Origin: an uncultured Lachnospiraceae bacterium
GTDB taxonomy: Bacteria > Bacillota > Clostridia > Lachnospirales > Lachnospiraceae
NCBI GenBank assembly: GCA_947626285.1
Contig: CANQRR010000030.1
Span: 1 to 40,473 of the forward strand
Direction: 5' to 3'
DNA: 40,473 nucleotides
Positions 14,735 through 23,724 of the stretch are shown here, piece by piece. Each line of letters starts with the position of its first letter. Position 1 is the first letter of the stretch. Below the pieces are notes generated by a model. The model saw only the letters and a list, made by a program, of their open reading frames with translations. It had not been told where the DNA came from and ran no database searches. The translations under genes were made by a program, and so were the position numbers.

Positions 14735-15874
14735 ATGAGGCAAAAACAAATTAATGTATGTAATAGGGTATATTTGTTTCTCTATGTTTTTGTTATTCTC
14801 ATGTTTTCATCTCCTATAGTCTATCAGGTTATAAATCCATATTTTTCGTATGTGTACTTTTTGGCAATTTTGATGTTTCTTCTCTGTTCAAATAAGCTCC
14901 GATTACGACGCAGGGATGTGTTGTTTCTTATTCCAGTGGGATTTGCCTCTCTTTCACTGGCAGTAAATCATTCGGGGATAGGCAACTTGCTCCAAATTAT
15001 ATTTATTCTTTCGCTGATAATAATTTTTCAGAATAAATCGATTGATTATACTTTTTTGAACTATATCTCTAGAATTTCAGATTTTTTTATTATCGTATTG
15101 TCACTCAAGTCACTATTTGTGTATGACCTAAATGATCTGTTTTCTTTTATTATGAAGGGCGAGATTAATCCGAATACGACGGCTGAGGTGTTAATCTTTT
15201 TATATTTATTTGCGTGCTTGGAAAGGCGCGGACATATCAGGTGCAGAATGTTTTTACGAACAGCAATAACGGTCATGGCACTTGTGTTTTGCCAGTCAAG
15301 AGTCGGCATATTGTCTTTTTTTATTGTATTAGTGTGCGTGTTCTTATTTCGGAATAATATTTGTAACAGCAAAAAGATAATGACGGGAATGCTCACTGGA
15401 ATTATTGTTGTAGGTGTAACATTACCAATTTTATATGTTTTATTGTTCTCTTTTGCTGACTTGCAATCAGTTACATTCTTTGGAAAATATTTGTTTACTG
15501 GACGTCAATGGATTTGGATGAATTTTTTTGAATACTTAGGACACAATCCTCAAGCGTGGATATTTGGATCCGGGACGCTAACTTCTTTTTATGTAGTTGA
15601 TGGAAACGGTTATTTTAATATGCATAATGCCTATCTTGCACTCTTCGCAACATTTGGGCTGGCAGCGACGGTGACTTATATTTGGCTCATCATATCAGTC
15701 ATCCTTAGAGCTTATAAAGGCAGAAAAATAAGTCAGGAAAAGTTTTATACAGCAATGGTTATGATCGTCTCTTTGGTGAATGGAATTGCGGAAACCACTT
15801 TATCATATTTGCCGATGCTGGTTTTTCCTGGTTTGGCCTTAGTAATTCTTGTAGGTAAGGAGAAGATTTCATGA
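14735..15874 (+). CDS. wzy: O-antigen polymerase-like protein (Wzy)
   Basis: Integral membrane polymerase that would join lipid-linked repeat units outside the cell membrane. About ten to eleven hydrophobic segments are seen. The large periplasm-type loop contains FTGRQWIWMNFFEYLG and FNMHNAYLALFATFG, which are typical of the Wzy_C/O-antigen ligase region, and a CQSRVGILSF segment lies before it. Possible starts are GTG 14726, ATG 14729 and ATG 14735. I choose 14735 because only it has the G9 run at normal spacing. It overlaps the next gene by ATGA at 15871-15874. It is the only full-length Wzy in the window. Confidence 0.85.
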   Translation: MRQKQINVCNRVYLFLYVFVILMFSSPIVYQVINPYFSYVYFLAILMFLLCSNKLRLRRRDVLFLIPVGFASLSLAVNHSGIGNLLQIIFILSLIIIFQNKSIDYTFLNYISRISDFFIIVLSLKSLFVYDLNDLFSFIMKGEINPNTTAEVLIFLYLFACLERRGHIRCRMFLRTAITVMALVFCQSRVGILSFFIVLVCVFLFRNNICNSKKIMTGMLTGIIVVGVTLPILYVLLFSFADLQSVTFFGKYLFTGRQWIWMNFFEYLGHNPQAWIFGSGTLTSFYVVDGNGYFNMHNAYLALFATFGLAATVTYIWLIISVILRAYKGRKISQEKFYTAMVMIVSLVNGIAETTLSYLPMLVFPGLALVILVGKEKIS

Positions 15875-16695
15875 TACCAAAAGTGATTCACTATTGTTGG
15901 TTTGGGAAAAGCTCATTACCAAAGGCGGCGCAGGAATGTATTCAAAGCTGGCGCAAGTTTTGCCCGAATTATCAGATTATTGAATGGAATGAAGACAACT
16001 ATGATATCCATAAAAGCAAGTTTATGGAATAGGCCTACGAAAGGGAAAAGTGGGCTTTCGTTTCGGACTATACTCGTTTGAACATTGTATATCATTATGG
16101 CGGCATTTATCTTGATATAGATGTAGAAATATTAAAAGCGCTTGATAAATTGTTGGGTTATGAAATGTATGCGGGTTTTGAGCATAATGCAGATGGCGAG
16201 TTCGTAGCTCTTGGCCTTGGATTTGGCGCAGTCTATGGGCATCCATATCTAAAAGAAATGATTGATTATTATGATGGTATCGAGTTCCCCAAAGATGACA
16301 GAAATTTATCTGAAATATCATGCCCTGTTATTCAGACAAGGATATTAGAACGACATGGGCTGATTCCGAATGGGCAAAGCCAAGCCCTTAAGCATTGTAA
16401 GGTTTTTAGTTCAGATTATTTTTCTTCAAAGGATTTCCTTTCAGGCACGATTAAAATAACACCTGATACATACAGTGTACATCATTATAATATGTCATGG
16501 TTTGCTAAAGATAAAATGCTGATGCGGCAAAAAGAGTGGGAAATGATGCGTAAGTACAAGTCAAATGAATTTCTTGTAAAATGGTTGATGCTTCCTCAAA
16601 AATTAATGATGTATTATAAAAATGGTGATGTGAAAGGCATAGTTGAATATTTGCAGATTCTTGGTAAGAACAGAAAAAAGCATAAATTTGGATAG
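15871..16695 (+). pseudogene. GT32-type glycosyltransferase with amber stop
   Basis: From the ATG overlapping the Wzy stop, the frame reads IPKVIHYCWFGKSSLP and WRKFCPNYQIIEWNE, then meets TAG at 16030-16032 (codon 54). After it the same frame continues without shift: AYEREKWAFVSDYTRL, YHYGGIYLDIDVEI (DXD) and VHHYNMSW, to a normal stop. Relatives have an amino acid at this point, and CAG (Gln) to TAG would be a single transition. A restart at the TTG 16078 would lose the first strand and is unlikely to be active. It is related to the intact gene at 13177. Confidence 0.85.
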
Positions 16696-16718
16696 GTTTA
16701 TAGAGGAATAGAAAGAAT

Positions 16719-16795
16719 ATGAAATTAAGTATAATAATTCCTGTGTATAATGCTGAAAAACACTGAAACGATGTTTAAGAAAATGAATATAATTA
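16719..16795 (+). pseudogene. GT2 glycosyltransferase, N-terminal remnant
   Basis: An ATG with a modest upstream purine stretch opens MKLSIIIPVYNAEKH, the classic first strand and loop of a GT2 enzyme, then stops at 16764-16766. A second frame continues KRCLRK, as expected of the next helix, before ending. Only about 25 residues of the gene are left. It is too short for standard gene calls. Confidence 0.7.
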
Positions 16796-16804
16796 GGGGA
16801 AATA

Positions 16805-17992
16805 ATGAATAATCAAAATCATTCTATCGCGATTATGACTTGGTATCGATATCAAAATTATGGCACTGCTCTGCAGGCGAGTGCTATTTATTGGCAGATT
16901 AAAAAACTAGGTTATAACCCGACTCTAATACAGTATACTCCAAAAGGAAATACTTATAAAGAAAAAACAACGATACTTATATTTTTGAAAAAAATATGCA
17001 GACGTTTTTTTAGATATTTACTTGGATCTGAGGTTTATCAAACGAAAGAAAGAGACCAATTATTTGATCAATATCTGAAAGAAAGAATTACAGAAACTCT
17101 TCCATGCGAGACGTCAGAAAGTTTAATGAATTTAAATAGGAAATATTCAGCATTTATATGTGGTAGTGATCAGATTTGGTCGCCTATTTGTTTTGATGAG
17201 AATTATTTTTTGATCTTTGTAGAAGAAAAAAGACGTATGATTGCGTACGCTCCCAGCTTTGGCGTTAGTCAAATTAACGACCAGAATATAAGGGTAGTTA
17301 TTCAACAAATGCTACAAAGATTTCAGCATCTATCAGTTCGGGAGCTTCAAGGAGCAAGGATTATTCGCGAACTTACGGGGCAAAAGGTAAAGGTAGTTCT
17401 TGACCCTACTTTATTATTGACATCAGATGAATGGGATAAATATACAGGAATTCAGTCTGTACCCCAAATTGAGGGGAAGTATATGCTTTGCTATTTTTTG
17501 GGAAACGCTGCCAGATATAGAAAATTTGTAAAGAGATGTTCAAAAAGGTGGAAAATTTCTGTCTATGAAATTCCGATAAGACGTGTAAGGGGAAGATATC
17601 CGGATTTCCCTTTTGAAGTTGGGCCTTGTGAGTTTGTATCATTGATTCGTAATGCCGCTTTTGTATTTACTGACTCTTTTCATGGTCTTGCTTTTTCCGT
17701 GAATTATGGAATTCCATTTGTAGTCTTTGAGAGATTTCAGAAAGACGACCCGATCAATCAAAACAGTCGAATCTATAGTTTCTTGGAACTGCTTGGAATT
17801 CAAGAACGATTAATTGACCCCGCATCATCTACGAATATTGATAAATTGCAGAGTTTTAATAATGCTAAGGAAATTCAAGATCGATTAAACGTGATGCGTC
17901 GAGAATCCATAAATTATCTACAAACATCATTGAAAATGGCGACGATGACGGAAGATGCGGAAGGACATGATGTGATTGAAAAAACTTTATGA
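16805..17992 (+). CDS. Polysaccharide pyruvyl transferase family protein
   Basis: Enzymes of this family (CsaB/PssK type) add a pyruvate ketal to a sugar from phosphoenolpyruvate. Features are IAIMTWYRYQNYGTALQA at the N terminus, FICGSDQIWSP near residue 118, LDPTLLLTSDEW, and FTDSFHGLAFSVNYGIPF near residue 290, all standard for the family, in 395 residues. It overlaps the flippase gene by 17 bases. Pyruvylation would give the polymer a negative charge. Some family members have other roles, so the substrate is unknown. Confidence 0.9.
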   Translation: MNNQNHSIAIMTWYRYQNYGTALQASAIYWQIKKLGYNPTLIQYTPKGNTYKEKTTILIFLKKICRRFFRYLLGSEVYQTKERDQLFDQYLKERITETLPCETSESLMNLNRKYSAFICGSDQIWSPICFDENYFLIFVEEKRRMIAYAPSFGVSQINDQNIRVVIQQMLQRFQHLSVRELQGARIIRELTGQKVKVVLDPTLLLTSDEWDKYTGIQSVPQIEGKYMLCYFLGNAARYRKFVKRCSKRWKISVYEIPIRRVRGRYPDFPFEVGPCEFVSLIRNAAFVFTDSFHGLAFSVNYGIPFVVFERFQKDDPINQNSRIYSFLELLGIQERLIDPASSTNIDKLQSFNNAKEIQDRLNVMRRESINYLQTSLKMATMTEDAEGHDVIEKTL

Positions 17993-19445
17993 AAAGTATC
18001 GCAGTCTGCCTGTTCAGGTACGTGCGTCTTTTTGGTTTCTGGTTTGTGGCTTTTTGCAAAGGGGCATTTCTGTCATTACTGTGCCCATCTTTACCAGATT
18101 ATTTACAAGAGCTGAATATGGTCAATTTAGTGTATTTAATTCGTGGCTGGGAATTCTGACGATTTTTGTTTCATTGAATTTATATTCTGGCGTTTATATG
18201 CAGGGTATGGTCAAGTTTGAAAGAGAAAGGCGACAGTTTTCGTCTGCTCTTCAGGGCCTGACATTGGTGCTGACAGCGACATGGCTGGGAGTCTATTTGC
18301 TGTTTCAGGATTTTTGGAATGCGATATTTTCTCTTACAACTGTACAAATGTTGGCGTTGATCACCATGATCTGGACAGCCGCAGTGTATGGGTTCTGGTC
18401 TTCGGAACAACGATTGGAGATGAGATATGGGAAACTGGTGACGGTAACCCTGCTGATATCTATTATAAAACCTGCGTTGGGCATTTGGCTTGTTTTACAT
18501 GCAGACGATAAAGTCACAGCCCGTATTCTGGGCCTGGTGTTTGTAGAGTTGGTCGGATATACCGGACTATTTATCGGCCAGATGTGGAGAGGAAGACAGT
18601 TTTTTTCCAGACGCTTCTGGATCTATGCGCTTAGATTCAACCTTCCATTAGTCCCGCACTATTTGTCGATGTCTGTTCTCAGCGGAGCGGACAGGATCAT
18701 GATCAGCAATATGGTCGGGGATGAGGAGGCAGGCATCTACAGCCTGGCATATTCCGTGTCACTTTTGATGACATTGTTTAACACGGCATTGCTCCAAACT
18801 TGTGAGCCGTGGTTGTATAAAAAGATCAAAGCTGGCGGGTTGCAAGACATTGCTGTAGTAGCGTACCCTGTCTTCATTTTGATTGCTGGTATCAATCTTA
18901 TGCTGATTGCGTTTGCCCCGGAGATTGTTGCTGTGTTTGCGCCTCCGAGCTACAGAGATGCAATATGGGTGATTCCACCGGTGGCGATGAGCGTGTATTT
19001 TATGTTTGCATATTCGTTTTTTGCTACATTTGAATTTTATTATGAAAAAACAGGATATATTGCCAGTGCTAGTGCAATCGGAGCGGTGCTTAATGTTGTG
19101 TTGAATGTTATCTTCATAAAAATATTTGGATATTATGCTGCCGGGTATACAACACTGGCATGTTATATCCTGTATGCGTTGTTCCACTATATTTTTTCGC
19201 GTAGAATTTGTCGCGAATTTTGTAATGGAGAGCAAGCGTATAACGCAACGATTTTGCTTGCCATCACGGGGGCATTTCTTCTGTGCGGGTTTGGGATAAT
19301 GGCGACTTATCGATTTATATTTATTCGGTATATGTTTATATTTTTAATAATTATAAGCGCAATCATATTTGGATGGAGAAAAAAAGAAATTCTTAAAAAC
19401 ATAATGAGGAATCTTCAAAATTCCAGAGAGTTGGGAGAAATTTAA
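17976..19445 (+). CDS. wzx: Polysaccharide flippase (Wzx)
   Basis: A 489-residue protein of the polysaccharide transport/MATE superfamily with about 14 hydrophobic segments. It opens with VRASFWFLVCGFLQRGISVITVPIFTR in pieces typical of Wzx, followed by RAEYGQFSVFNSW, and has ADRIMISNMVGDEEAGIYSL near residue 240. It flips undecaprenyl-linked repeat units across the membrane for Wzy. The start is TTG with AAGGA upstream, inside the end of the pyruvyl transferase gene, which implies coupling. The last 40 residues form a basic cytoplasmic tail. Confidence 0.93.
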   Translation: MKKLYEKYRSLPVQVRASFWFLVCGFLQRGISVITVPIFTRLFTRAEYGQFSVFNSWLGILTIFVSLNLYSGVYMQGMVKFERERRQFSSALQGLTLVLTATWLGVYLLFQDFWNAIFSLTTVQMLALITMIWTAAVYGFWSSEQRLEMRYGKLVTVTLLISIIKPALGIWLVLHADDKVTARILGLVFVELVGYTGLFIGQMWRGRQFFSRRFWIYALRFNLPLVPHYLSMSVLSGADRIMISNMVGDEEAGIYSLAYSVSLLMTLFNTALLQTCEPWLYKKIKAGGLQDIAVVAYPVFILIAGINLMLIAFAPEIVAVFAPPSYRDAIWVIPPVAMSVYFMFAYSFFATFEFYYEKTGYIASASAIGAVLNVVLNVIFIKIFGYYAAGYTTLACYILYALFHYIFSRRICREFCNGEQAYNATILLAITGAFLLCGFGIMATYRFIFIRYMFIFLIIISAIIFGWRKKEILKNIMRNLQNSRELGEI

Positions 19446-20000
19446 TTGATGACATACCTCCTGTTACATGCCGATTGCCTGGTCTGGAATGGTGCTATTA
19501 AGATGGGATGGATGTTAGATGATTACGTTATCCAATCTGCGCGTGGAGCGAATAGAAGATCAGGCATGCCTTGTATGTAATGGATGGGAAGGGGACATAC
19601 ATATGGGCACTGTTCCTGGATACAGAATCAACGCGTTATTTCTCCTTAATGCGGGTACCTACGTTTTTTCTCCGCATCTGATACAGATGTTTGAGACGCA
19701 TTATCATGCTAACAAATGTGCGGCTGATAAGTTGAGGCTACCAGAGTATATCATCTTCTGAATGTTTGGACTGTGACTATGTTTTCTGGTATCTTCGCCT
19801 GGAAGCTCCATTTTGGCATTGAGCTACAGTTCTTAAACGTGGTTGCGGAGAGCGCAGCGATCATGCTGGCTATATGTGTGTTTGTATACTTTTTCGGGCT
19901 TCGAAGGGAAGAAAAGAAGACTGTTTTTGGCTATGTAAATACAGTATTTCAACGGCTGAGAAGACGTAGAAGCCGCTGTGAATGAAGAGGGAGAAAAACT
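19446..20000 (+). other. 555-base stretch without a clear gene
   Basis: Two short open frames lie here: 19519-19761 (80 residues, no domain recognised) and 19773-19985 (70 residues, one hydrophobic segment then an Arg-rich end, FGLRREEKK to RRRRSRCE). Neither has a strong ribosome site. The second looks like the tail of a membrane protein. The stretch probably holds an unidentified gene remnant between the flippase and the ThDP enzyme. I cannot name it. Confidence 0.4.
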
Positions 20001-21761
20001 ATGTCAAATTGTTATTCTGCTGAAAAAAATGTACAAATCCTCATTGCTCTGATGAAAGCTCATGGGGTCAAAAAAGTGGTCGCGAGTCCGGGCGCGACGA
20101 ACGTATGTTTGGTAGCAAGCCTGCAATATGACCCATTTTTTGAAATGTATTCATCTGTGGACGAGCGGTCTGCTGCTTATATGGCATGCGGGCTTGCAGC
20201 GGAAAGCGGAGAGCCTGTTGCGCTTAGCTGTACGCAGGCTACAGCATCGAGAAATTATTTTCCAGGGCTTACGGAAGCATATTATCGGAAGCTTCCGATC
20301 CTTGCTATTACATCAACGCGTGCAGAAGAAGAAGTCGGGCATAAACTTCAGCAGGTTATAGACCGCAGCGTACAGCCGAAAGACACTGTGCGGCTCAGTG
20401 TTTCGTTGCCTGTGATCCATACAGACAAAGAAAAATGGGCGTGCGAGGTTAATGCTAACCGCGCGCTTTTGGAACTGCGTCGACGCGGCGGAGGACCAGT
20501 TCATATCAATCTGGGCACAGAATATACACAGGATTTCACAGTGGAGAAGCTCCCGGAAGTTCGTGTGATTCGGCGGTACTTTCCGAAGGACACATTTCCA
20601 GAAATTAAGCCGGGGCGTGTTGCCATCTTTGTGGCGTCTCACATTGCGTGGAGCGACCGGCTTACGGCTGCGGTAGATTCGTTTTGTGAAAAATACGATG
20701 CAGTGGTTCTTTGTGACCAGACCAGCAATTACTGCGGAAAGTACGGCATGATGGAAAAAATCGTAACACAACAGAAACGGTATAGCGCTCCCTGCAATCA
20801 GATCAGTCTGCTTATCCATATGGGAAATATGTCTGGTTCTTATCTGAATTTCCATACGGATTCGGTGTGGCGCGTGAACCCTGATGGGGAATTGCAGGAT
20901 CCATTTGAAAAGTTACGCTGTGTCTTTGAGATGGAGGAGGCAGAGTTTTTCGAGAGATATCTGGAGATGGGGAAAGGGCAAGCTGTGAAGACAGGATTTT
21001 ATGAGAGCTGGCACACAGAGTTTGTGCGGCTGGAGCAGGATGCGAGGGAAAAGAGTGATGCGATTCCGTTCTCAAACATCTGGATTGCGCAGCAGACGCT
21101 CCCGAAACTGCCGGAGAACAGTGTCTTGCATCTAGGGATTTATAACACGTTGCGCTCCTGGAGTTTTTTTGAGAGATCCAAGACCATTCGCGGGTATGCA
21201 AATGTCGGCGGTTTTGGCATAGACGGGAATGTTTCTTCACTATTGGGGGCGTCTTTGGCGGATAAGGACAGGCTTTATTTTGGTGTTGTGGGAGACCTGT
21301 CATTTTTTTATGATATGAATGCGCTCGGGAACCGCCATCTGGGGAAAAACATTCGTCTGATGATCATAAATAATGGGCGAGGTACGGAGTTCACCAATCG
21401 GGACAATTTTACGTTTCAAGCCGGGATCGATCCTGGCGCTGTATCCTATATTTCTGCGGAAGGGCACTACGGGAAACAGTCGCGGAAATTGGTGCGCCAT
21501 TATGCTGAGGATCTTGGTTTTGCATATCTCTCAGCGTCCAATAAAGAAGAATATCTAAAATGTCTGTCACGCTTTGTCACCCCGGAGGTCGGAGATGAAC
21601 CAGTTCTTCTGGAAGTGTTTACGGACAGTGCTGATGAGCGAGATGCTCTGGAGTTGATGTACACGTTGGAAGAATCCGTGCAGGGTAAGATGAAGCAAGC
21701 CGCGAGGGACATTCTGGGGGATAAGGGCGTGCAGTTTGTCAAAAAGATCATCCGAAACTAA
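20001..21761 (+). CDS. ThDP-dependent enzyme, MenD-like
   Basis: A 586-residue thiamine-diphosphate enzyme. The N-terminal domain holds VVASPGATN and the conserved activating glutamate E55 in SVDERSAAYMACG. The C-terminal cofactor motif runs from G431-D432 to the paired Asn near 457-458 (GDLSFFYDMNALG to MIINN). The order of domains and several strings resemble MenD, but no menaquinone gene is near. An SDR with an excellent ribosome site follows 13 bases later. In yersiniose synthesis a ThDP enzyme adds a two-carbon branch to a keto sugar and a reductase follows. A similar carbon-carbon step on a capsule sugar is plausible here, but the donor and acceptor are unknown. Confidence 0.82.
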   Translation: MSNCYSAEKNVQILIALMKAHGVKKVVASPGATNVCLVASLQYDPFFEMYSSVDERSAAYMACGLAAESGEPVALSCTQATASRNYFPGLTEAYYRKLPILAITSTRAEEEVGHKLQQVIDRSVQPKDTVRLSVSLPVIHTDKEKWACEVNANRALLELRRRGGGPVHINLGTEYTQDFTVEKLPEVRVIRRYFPKDTFPEIKPGRVAIFVASHIAWSDRLTAAVDSFCEKYDAVVLCDQTSNYCGKYGMMEKIVTQQKRYSAPCNQISLLIHMGNMSGSYLNFHTDSVWRVNPDGELQDPFEKLRCVFEMEEAEFFERYLEMGKGQAVKTGFYESWHTEFVRLEQDAREKSDAIPFSNIWIAQQTLPKLPENSVLHLGIYNTLRSWSFFERSKTIRGYANVGGFGIDGNVSSLLGASLADKDRLYFGVVGDLSFFYDMNALGNRHLGKNIRLMIINNGRGTEFTNRDNFTFQAGIDPGAVSYISAEGHYGKQSRKLVRHYAEDLGFAYLSASNKEEYLKCLSRFVTPEVGDEPVLLEVFTDSADERDALELMYTLEESVQGKMKQAARDILGDKGVQFVKKIIRN

Positions 21762-21774
21762 GGGAGGTTCAGAT

Positions 21775-22632
21775 ATGGGACTTGTGAAAAAAATGAAGAG
21801 CGCCATTCGATGGCTCTATTTATTGACAAAAGAAGAAAAAATGGTGAAGGTCCCTGTTCCAGTAAATACCAATGAACTGCTGAAAGGCAAGGTGGCATTG
21901 ATCACCGGCGGCAGTAGCGGGATTGGCCTGGCAATTGGAGAGGCGTTTTTAAATAGCGGCTGTAAGGTGATCCTTGCGGGTACGTCAGAGGAGAAATTAA
22001 AAGATGTTGTGGAAAAAATTCAAACAGATAAGAAAGACGGTCGTGTTGTTGGTACAGTGATTAATGTGCTGGATACAGCTGCTCTTCCATCGAAGATTCG
22101 TTCCGCTGCTGAATTGTTTGAGGAAGGTCGAATCGATATTTTGGTAAATTCTGCCGGGGTGCTTAATAAGTCTGATTATTTTCATATGACGGAAGAGGAA
22201 TATGATCAGATTATGGATACTAATGTAAAAGGGACTTTTTTTATGTGTCAGGCAATGGCAGATTATATGATTGAGAAAAAAGTGCACGGACATATCCTGA
22301 ATGTATCTTCATCATCTGCACTTCGTCCGGCGTGGACGCCGTATCAGATATCAAAATGGGCGGTTCGGGGGTTTACGCTTGGGCTGGCGGATTTGCTTCT
22401 TCCGCATGGCATCGTGGTAAATGCGATTGCGCCTGGTCCAGTTGCGACACCCATGCAACGCATAGGGGAAGATGAGAATCTGTTTCTGCTTGGACAGCCA
22501 TCGAAAAGGTTCGCAGTACCCAGCGAGATAGCAAACTTGGCTGTATTTATGGTGAGCGATATGGGAGATTTAATTGTTGGTGATTCTTTCTATATTACTG
22601 GGGGAAGCGGAACAGTCTCATTACACAACTGA
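21775..22632 (+). CDS. Short-chain dehydrogenase/reductase
   Basis: Classical SDR of 285 residues. The cofactor motif is ALITGGSSGIGLAIG, then NSAGV, the serine-rich NVSSSSALRPAW, the catalytic pair Y190/K194 in YQISK, and PGPVATPM. A preceding basic segment of about 40 residues is unusual for a small SDR. The frame is open to an earlier ATG at 21736, inside the previous gene; the ATG at 21775 has AGGGAGG at perfect spacing and is preferred. It would reduce a keto product of the ThDP enzyme upstream, by context. Confidence 0.9.
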   Translation: MGLVKKMKSAIRWLYLLTKEEKMVKVPVPVNTNELLKGKVALITGGSSGIGLAIGEAFLNSGCKVILAGTSEEKLKDVVEKIQTDKKDGRVVGTVINVLDTAALPSKIRSAAELFEEGRIDILVNSAGVLNKSDYFHMTEEEYDQIMDTNVKGTFFMCQAMADYMIEKKVHGHILNVSSSSALRPAWTPYQISKWAVRGFTLGLADLLLPHGIVVNAIAPGPVATPMQRIGEDENLFLLGQPSKRFAVPSEIANLAVFMVSDMGDLIVGDSFYITGGSGTVSLHN

Positions 22633-22713
22633 TATAGATTCGGTAGAAGAATATCAGATGAAATATGATACTTAGTATGGTCTCACAAGAAGGATTAAAA
22701 TGTTGGGTTTTAT

Positions 22714-23721
22714 GTGTTTGTTCTTACCCAGGCGCTACTGGCTTATATGTGGGATCGATTTGTTTGTTCTGTTAAATCTTTAAATATTTGGGCAAGGAAT
22801 TATGTTTTTTCGTTTTTATATTTGAATGGGATTGCAATATCGGTTGTCACTTTTATCTTCAAGCATACTGAGAATTTGGTTTATAAGCTAAATGCGTATA
22901 ATTCTTTTGCATTGAAATATTTTTGTGTTCACTTCTGTTTGCGACCCTGACAATTGGAGTCAAAATTTATTTGTTGCAGCGTTTTCGGTTGGAAATAAGT
23001 GTATCAGGGATTCGACCATTTCAGTATTGGCATACAATAGCAGTAGTATATGCGTTTTTCCTTTTTCTTTTTAATTTTATTTTAATCTTTGACAGCAATT
23101 TTTGGGGTGATGAAACATATTCGATAATGCTTGCGAAAAAATCCATATATTCAATAATTAATGGGACAGCAAACGATGTGCACCTACCACTTTATTATTT
23201 GATATTAAAGCTAATATGTAGCTTGGCAGGATTAAAGGAAGTGTTTATCATTTTGCGTCTCTATTGTCATATATGTTTCTTATGGGTTTGTCCCTGACCT
23301 ATATATGGAAACGTTATGGAAAAGAAACCTTATTCATTTTAATGACAATGGCCTCACTGATGCCCAATGCAGTTGTATACAATATGGAAGTCAGGCTGTA
23401 TTTACTGGGGAAATCGATTAGGATAGTATCATATGGACTGATGTAGGTGACACCGCTGGTACAGTATCAAAATACTATTATCCAGAAGTAAAATGTAGAC
23501 TAATAGATTTAGATGCATTGCCTGATTTTGAAAGAGGAAAAGAAAATTGGATTTTTTCATCTTCAAAATTTGATATGTCGGAATTTGAGAAGAAATATAA
23601 CATTGAGGAGATTGTAAATGGCAGAGTTCTTGGCACGCATAGGGTATATATATCATTTGAAAATGTAGAAAACTTAACTGCCTATTTTTATAGAGTAAAA
23701 CGAAAAAGGAATAAAGAATAA
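22714..23721 (+). pseudogene. GT39/PMT-type membrane glycosyltransferase, broken
   Basis: Four pieces in shifting frames make up one decayed gene. Piece two (22923-23297) contains NFWGDETYSIMLAKKSIYS and NDVHLPLYYLILKL, the acidic first loop and His-Pro-type loop of PMT/ArnT-like GT-C enzymes. Piece three (23264-23446) contains SLMPNAVVYNMEVRLY, which is typical of the same family. Piece four (23518-23721) is a soluble C-terminal tail ending FYRVKRKRNKE. Frames change near 22930 and 23265, and a large deletion falls near 23440, since most of the central membrane segments are missing. It is a remnant with no plausible product. Confidence 0.72.
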
Positions 23722-23724
23722 ACA

